Shown here: piece by piece, positions 60,749 to 64,000 of the stretch
Numbering within the stretch: position 1 is the stretch's first letter
How the letters are laid out: each line of letters opens with the position of its first letter
NCBI RefSeq assembly: GCF_001701025.1
Contig: NZ_CP016793.1
Span: 5,208,001-5,272,000, forward strand
DNA: 64,000 bases
DNA from: Lentzea guizhouensis
GTDB taxonomy: Bacteria > Actinomycetota > Actinomycetes > Mycobacteriales > Pseudonocardiaceae
Direction of reading: 5' to 3'
The notes under the pieces: generated by a model
Seen by the model: the letters and a program-made list of their open reading frames with translations, nothing else
Database searches by the model: none
Told to the model about the DNA's origin: nothing
Program-made: the position numbers and the translations under genes

Positions 60749-61656
60749 GCGTTGCGCACGTAGGTCAGGCTGAACGTGCCCTTGTTGGAGAAGTACGAGT
60801 CGACCAGCTCGGCCGGGTGCGTCGCCAGGTAACCGCGGTAGAACGCGCCGTCGTTCTGGTCGTCCCAGCCCCAGGGCGCGTTCGCCGCGTTGTCCTTGCC
60901 GTTGTCGCCCCGGAACGTGCCGAACGACGCGTAGGTCTCGGAGTTGTTGCGCCGCGCCCACATCCCGTTCGCGGCGAACGTGTCCACCAGCCGGTACTTC
61001 ACGTCCCGGTCGTTGCCGCCGGAGGGCACCTCACCGGTGGCTGCGGGGTAGTAGACCACGCCGTCGCCACCGGGGAAGTCGTTGCCGTCCCAGCGGTACA
61101 CGCCGTGGCCCTTGGCCTCCTGGCGCGTGGTGGGACGGCCGGACGAGAGCAGCAGCGTGCCGTCGATCGTCTCCGACCCGTTCCGGTACGTCGACCCGGC
61201 CGGCACGTAGGAGTAGAAGTCGCTGTGCGCCACCGTGACCGCGGCTTCGAGCCGGCCGAACCCGGAGTCCTTGCGCACCACGAACAGCGCGCCCTCCAGG
61301 TCGTTCTCGTGCGTGGTGATGCCGAACGGGTCCGGCTGGTCGTCCCAGTCGCGCGGGTGGAAGAACGAGTAGACCAGGAACCAGTGCGTCTGCGTCTCGG
61401 TCACCGAGTAGTAGGCGGCACCGGTGAGGCGGCTCAGCGTCGGCTGGTTCTCCCAGTTGTTCAGCCCGTTCCAGTCACCGTCGAAGTCCACTGTGGACAG
61501 GTAGTCGGCGTCGTGGTCGGACGAGTCGGTGTCCTGGTGGTGCACCGGGGCCCAGTGCAGGGCGAGGTCGTAGTCGGAGACGGCGGCCTGGGCGGGAGCG
61601 GCGGTGGCGGCGATGCTCGCGGCGAGCAGGACGGCGGTGGCGAGAATGGTTTTCAC
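60736..61656 (-). CDS. Secreted protein resembling the Vps62/DUF946 group
   Basis: Protein of 306 residues with a signal peptide (VKTILATAVLLAASIAATAAPAQA). The mature part contains LHWAPVHHQDTDSSDHDADYLS, DDQPDPFGITTHENDLEGALFVV and repeated aromatic/Asp-rich loops reminiscent of the Vps62-like plant and microbial proteins of unknown function. GTG 61656 is 8 nt after TAAGTT (61665-61670, minus). Extracellular; activity unknown. Confidence 0.7.
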   Translation of the reverse strand: MKTILATAVLLAASIAATAAPAQAAVSDYDLALHWAPVHHQDTDSSDHDADYLSTVDFDGDWNGLNNWENQPTLSRLTGAAYYSVTETQTHWFLVYSFFHPRDWDDQPDPFGITTHENDLEGALFVVRKDSGFGRLEAAVTVAHSDFYSYVPAGSTYRNGSETIDGTLLLSSGRPTTRQEAKGHGVYRWDGNDFPGGDGVVYYPAATGEVPSGGNDRDVKYRLVDTFAANGMWARRNNSETYASFGTFRGDNGKDNAANAPWGWDDQNDGAFYRGYLATHPAELVDSYFSNKGTFSLTYVRNAYRA

Positions 61657-61723
61657 GCGACCGCAACTTAGAGGGGGACGCCCCGCCGGCACCACGGTGT
61701 GCGATTGACCGTTCACGGACTGT

Positions 61724-62692
61724 TCAGCTGTAGATCGTCACCGTCAACCGGGGGTTCGACCGGAAGTCGACCGCCTCGTACGCCACCCGCGCCAACGGCA
61801 TCGAGCCCGCCGCCGCGGTCAGCGTGGACTCGATCTCGTGCCGCTCGTCCTCGGTCAGGTACGGCCAGAACGAGCTGTGCCAGACCACCGTGTAGGTGCC
61901 GCGTTCGGCCGGTGGCACCAGGTTCTCCCGCAGCCACCGCCCGGCAGGCGACCGCGCGACCTGCACGCCCACCTTGCCCGCCAGCTCGATCGCGTCGTCG
62001 AGGTCCCAGCGCAGCGCGTCGTGCTCCGGCGGGATGAACGAGTGCAGGATCATCGCGTGCTTCGGGTCGGCGGGGTCGCGCGGCTGCAGGTCGCACCCGG
62101 CCCGCGCGACGATCTCGAACTCCGGCGGCCGCGGTCCCGTGGCCGCGAGCCGCACGGGCGAGTCCTTGTCGCCCCACTCCCAGTTGAGGCCGAACCACCG
62201 GTAGCGGTCCAGGATCAGGTTCAGCCCCGCGCACGCGCCGAGCTCCAGCAACCGGATCTTGGGCGCGCCGATCATCGTGAGGCCGCGCAGGAGCCACCCC
62301 GCGGTCTTCGGCTGGTGCTGCTGCACGGTTCGGTCCAGCGCCGCGAGGATCTCGCCCGCGTTGTCCACGATCGCCCGCCGCGCCGCCAGCCACGCCAGCA
62401 ACGCCGTGGAGTCCGACTCGCCCGCCATCGCCGCCGCGTGCGCGCTCGCGAACCGTTGCGACAGCTCGGGAGCACGCCCCGACAACATCAGCAGCCGCAC
62501 GCCCGCGAGCGCCTGGACGCCGAACAACGGGCTGTGCACCGCGCTGTGCGAGCAGAGCAGGTCCGACACCGGCCCGCCCCGGTCGAGCTCGCTCGCGAGC
62601 TCGGAGAGGATGCGCGCGGAGACCGGTGCGCTGCTGCGCAACCGCACCGCGAACGTGCGGAGGGTGGCAGCCCCGGTGCCGGCCGCGGTCAC
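61724..62692 (-). CDS. DUF2332 family protein
   Basis: Protein of 322 residues with the family blocks SPLFGVQALAGVRLLMLSG, LLELGACAGLNLILDRYRW (an AdoMet-fold-like GxxxG loop), MILHSFIPPEHDALRW and TVVWHSSFWPYLTEDER. DUF2332 has no assigned function; the glycine loop suggests nucleotide or AdoMet binding, which is only inference. GTG start at 62692, divergent from the enoyl-CoA hydratase gene (98 bp). Confidence 0.85.
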   Translation of the reverse strand: MTAAGTGAATLRTFAVRLRSSAPVSARILSELASELDRGGPVSDLLCSHSAVHSPLFGVQALAGVRLLMLSGRAPELSQRFASAHAAAMAGESDSTALLAWLAARRAIVDNAGEILAALDRTVQQHQPKTAGWLLRGLTMIGAPKIRLLELGACAGLNLILDRYRWFGLNWEWGDKDSPVRLAATGPRPPEFEIVARAGCDLQPRDPADPKHAMILHSFIPPEHDALRWDLDDAIELAGKVGVQVARSPAGRWLRENLVPPAERGTYTVVWHSSFWPYLTEDERHEIESTLTAAAGSMPLARVAYEAVDFRSNPRLTVTIYS

Positions 62693-62777
62693 GCGTTCCT
62701 CCCGTCTTCGCGGAACTCACTGGCGTGATTGCGTTCCTACCCCAACGAGGCCCGGCGTGCCGCCACAATTCGCGCTG

Positions 62778-62783
62778 TATCGT
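62778..62783 (+). promoter_or_regulatory. -10 element TATCGT of a leaderless promoter
   Basis: Ends exactly 7 nt before GTG 62791; no Shine-Dalgarno sequence. Confidence 0.6.
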
Positions 62784-62790
62784 GCGGCAA

Positions 62791-63549
62791 GTGAGTGATT
62801 TCCTGGAGCTGACCGCGGCCGGTCCGGTCGCCACGCTGACGATCGACCGGCCGGCCAAGCGCAACGCGATGAGCTACGAGATGTGGTCGGCACTGCCCGG
62901 TCTGATGGCCCGCGTCTCGGCCGACGACAGCATCCGCGTGCTGGTCATCCGGGGTGGCGAACACTTCTCGGCCGGTGCCGACATCGCCGAGTTCTCCACC
63001 CTGCGCCGGGGTGCGGAAGGCGCCGCGCACTACGGCGAAGCCGTGCACCAGGGTGAGCGCGCCATTGTTCAGCTCGACAAGCCCACGATTGCCGCGATTT
63101 CCGGTTTCTGCGTGGGCGGCGGTTGCGAGATCGCGCTCGCCTGCGACATCCGGGTGGCTTCTTCCGACGCGCGTTTCGGCATCACTCCGGCGAAACTGGG
63201 CATCGTCTACAACTTCACGTCCACGAAGCAGCTCGTTGACGTGGTCGGGCCGGCGTGGGCGAAGCAGATCCTGTTCTCCGCCGACCTGATCGACTCGGCG
63301 ACGGCGTTGCGGATCGGGCTCGTCAACGAGGTGACCTCGGACCTCACCACGCGGGTGGCGGAGCTGTCCGAGCAGATCGCCGGGCGGGCGCAGGTGAGCG
63401 TGCGGGGCGCGAAGAAGATCGTCGGCTCGATCACCGAGGGCGGGCACGAGGACGACGTCGTGCGGGCGCTGTACGCGGAGGCCGCCTCCAGCGCCGACTA
63501 CGCGGAAGGCGTGTCGGCGTTCCTGGAGAAGCGGCCTCCGCGGTTCTAG
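62791..63549 (+). CDS. Enoyl-CoA hydratase/isomerase (crotonase family)
   Basis: Crotonase of 252 residues: TLTIDRPAKRNAMSYEMW, GGEHFSAGADIAEF (oxyanion half), PTIAAISGFCVGGGCEIALACDIRVAS, FGITPAKLGIVYN. One of the two usual catalytic Glu positions (in GGCE) is present; the second is in the LGI(V/G) region, where no Glu is seen, so isomerase rather than hydratase activity is possible. Leaderless start at GTG 62791. No pathway neighbours are adjacent. Confidence 0.9.
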   Translation: MSDFLELTAAGPVATLTIDRPAKRNAMSYEMWSALPGLMARVSADDSIRVLVIRGGEHFSAGADIAEFSTLRRGAEGAAHYGEAVHQGERAIVQLDKPTIAAISGFCVGGGCEIALACDIRVASSDARFGITPAKLGIVYNFTSTKQLVDVVGPAWAKQILFSADLIDSATALRIGLVNEVTSDLTTRVAELSEQIAGRAQVSVRGAKKIVGSITEGGHEDDVVRALYAEAASSADYAEGVSAFLEKRPPRF

Positions 63550-63562
63550 CAGCGACACGCTA

Positions 63563-64000
63563 CTAGAAGCGTTCGGCGTCGATCGTGGTGTCCGGGCCGT
63601 GGCCCGTGTGCACCACGGTGGCACCGGGCAGTTCCAGCAGCTTCTCCCGGATGGACTGCTCGATCGTCGGGCGGTCCGAGAACGACCGGCCCGTGGCGCC
63701 CGGCCCGCCCTGGAACAGCGTGTCGCCGGTGAACACCGCGCCCAGCGACGGCACGTAGAAGCACACCGCGCCGGGCGAGTGGCCCGGCGTGTGCAGCACG
63801 TGGATCTCCGCGCCGGCGACCGTGAGCACCTGGCCGTCCTGCAGCGCCTCGTGCGGGATCACGCCGGTGTGCGTCAGCTCCCACACGATGCGGTCGGCCT
63901 GGTGCAGCGCGAGGGGAGCGCCCGTGATGTGCGCCAGGTCCGGAGCCACCCGCACGTGGTCGTCGTGCGCGTGCGTCAGCAGGATCGCCTTGACCTTGCG
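63563..64000 (-). CDS. MBL-fold metallo-hydrolase (5' end beyond window)
   Basis: C-terminal 145 residues of a metallo-beta-lactamase-fold enzyme: LLTHAHDDH (HxHxDH zinc site) at the window edge, HTPGHSPGAVCFYV, FTGDTLFQGGPGATG and HTGHGPDTTIDAE. Layout matches glyoxalase II-like or persulfide-dioxygenase-like hydrolases; reaction not specified. Convergent with the crotonase gene. Confidence 0.9.
   Translation of the reverse strand, partial: RKVKAILLTHAHDDHVRVAPDLAHITGAPLALHQADRIVWELTHTGVIPHEALQDGQVLTVAGAEIHVLHTPGHSPGAVCFYVPSLGAVFTGDTLFQGGPGATGRSFSDRPTIEQSIREKLLELPGATVVHTGHGPDTTIDAERF

Noticed and set aside
1..64000. tRNA, rRNA, insertion sequences, prophage or integration sites
   Set aside because: Scanned for cloverleaf-like segments, transposase or integrase motifs and long terminal repeats; none was convincing. 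A dedicated covariance-model search was not possible here.

Overview
The window is a stretch of a high-GC actinobacterial chromosome. Gene density is high, starts are a mix of ATG, GTG and a few TTG, 4-base GTGA/ATGA overlaps are frequent, and several genes show a leaderless-promoter signature. The gene set (F420-type LLM oxidoreductase, SARP/AfsR regulator with a TTA codon, ECF42-type sigma factor with a YCII partner, Rv2578c-type radical SAM protein with an intein, WS/DGAT acyltransferase, sunset-domain protein) fits a filamentous actinomycete, probably of the Pseudonocardiales. That placement is inference from gene content. No rRNA, tRNA, CRISPR array, insertion sequence, prophage or complete biosynthetic gene cluster was seen.

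Layout. 1-4.4 kb: NAD salvage pair pnuC-nadR, divergent from an intein-containing radical SAM gene across a canonical actinobacterial SOS (LexA) box, then DUF4865 and SnoaL-like genes. 4.6-13.4 kb: a TetR gene and a long, tightly coupled operon for acyl-CoA catabolism (DinB-like TIGR03084 protein, split AtuA, two acyl-CoA dehydrogenases, carboxyltransferase and biotin carboxylase), resembling terpenoid or branched acyl-CoA degradation loci. 13.4-18.9 kb: a hydrolase, a helix-turn-helix protein and three tandem secreted subtilases, of which one is frameshifted and one lacks the oxyanion-hole Asn. 18.9-25.4 kb: HEAT-repeat protein, small membrane protein, aspS, APH-fold kinase-like protein and SGNH hydrolase. 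25.3-27.4 kb: a two-component system in which both the kinase (internal TAG) and the regulator (+1 frameshift) are interrupted. 27.5-31.1 kb: 5'-nucleotidase, ArfC-like sunset-domain pair, HAD-like protein, mug.

31.3-39.7 kb: large AfsR-type regulator, two secreted proteins, LLM oxidoreductase, SRPBCC protein, and an ABC transporter/YtrA-type GntR cluster behind a striking 16-bp-arm palindrome. 39.7-48.3 kb: CrtI-like oxidoreductase/epimerase operon, branched-chain-type substrate-binding lipoprotein, tex, alkaline-phosphatase-superfamily protein, patatin. 48.3-49.36 kb: about 1 kb without genes, rich in tandem repeats including an 18-bp minisatellite. 49.4-55.9 kb: ECF42/YCII pair, second ECF sigma with a putative membrane anti-sigma, hydrolases, WS/DGAT. 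55.9-64 kb: XRE regulator/SDR pair, a PucR-type gene shattered by frameshifts and a 35-bp repeat, esterases, secreted proteins, DUF2332, enoyl-CoA hydratase and the end of an MBL-fold hydrolase.

Most notable points: an SOS box driving a radical SAM gene whose cluster-binding third cysteine is restored only by protein splicing; a fixed 7-nt gap between a TANNNT-like -10 and the start codon at nine genes; and four interrupted loci, which are either pseudogenes or sequence errors and should be checked against raw reads.
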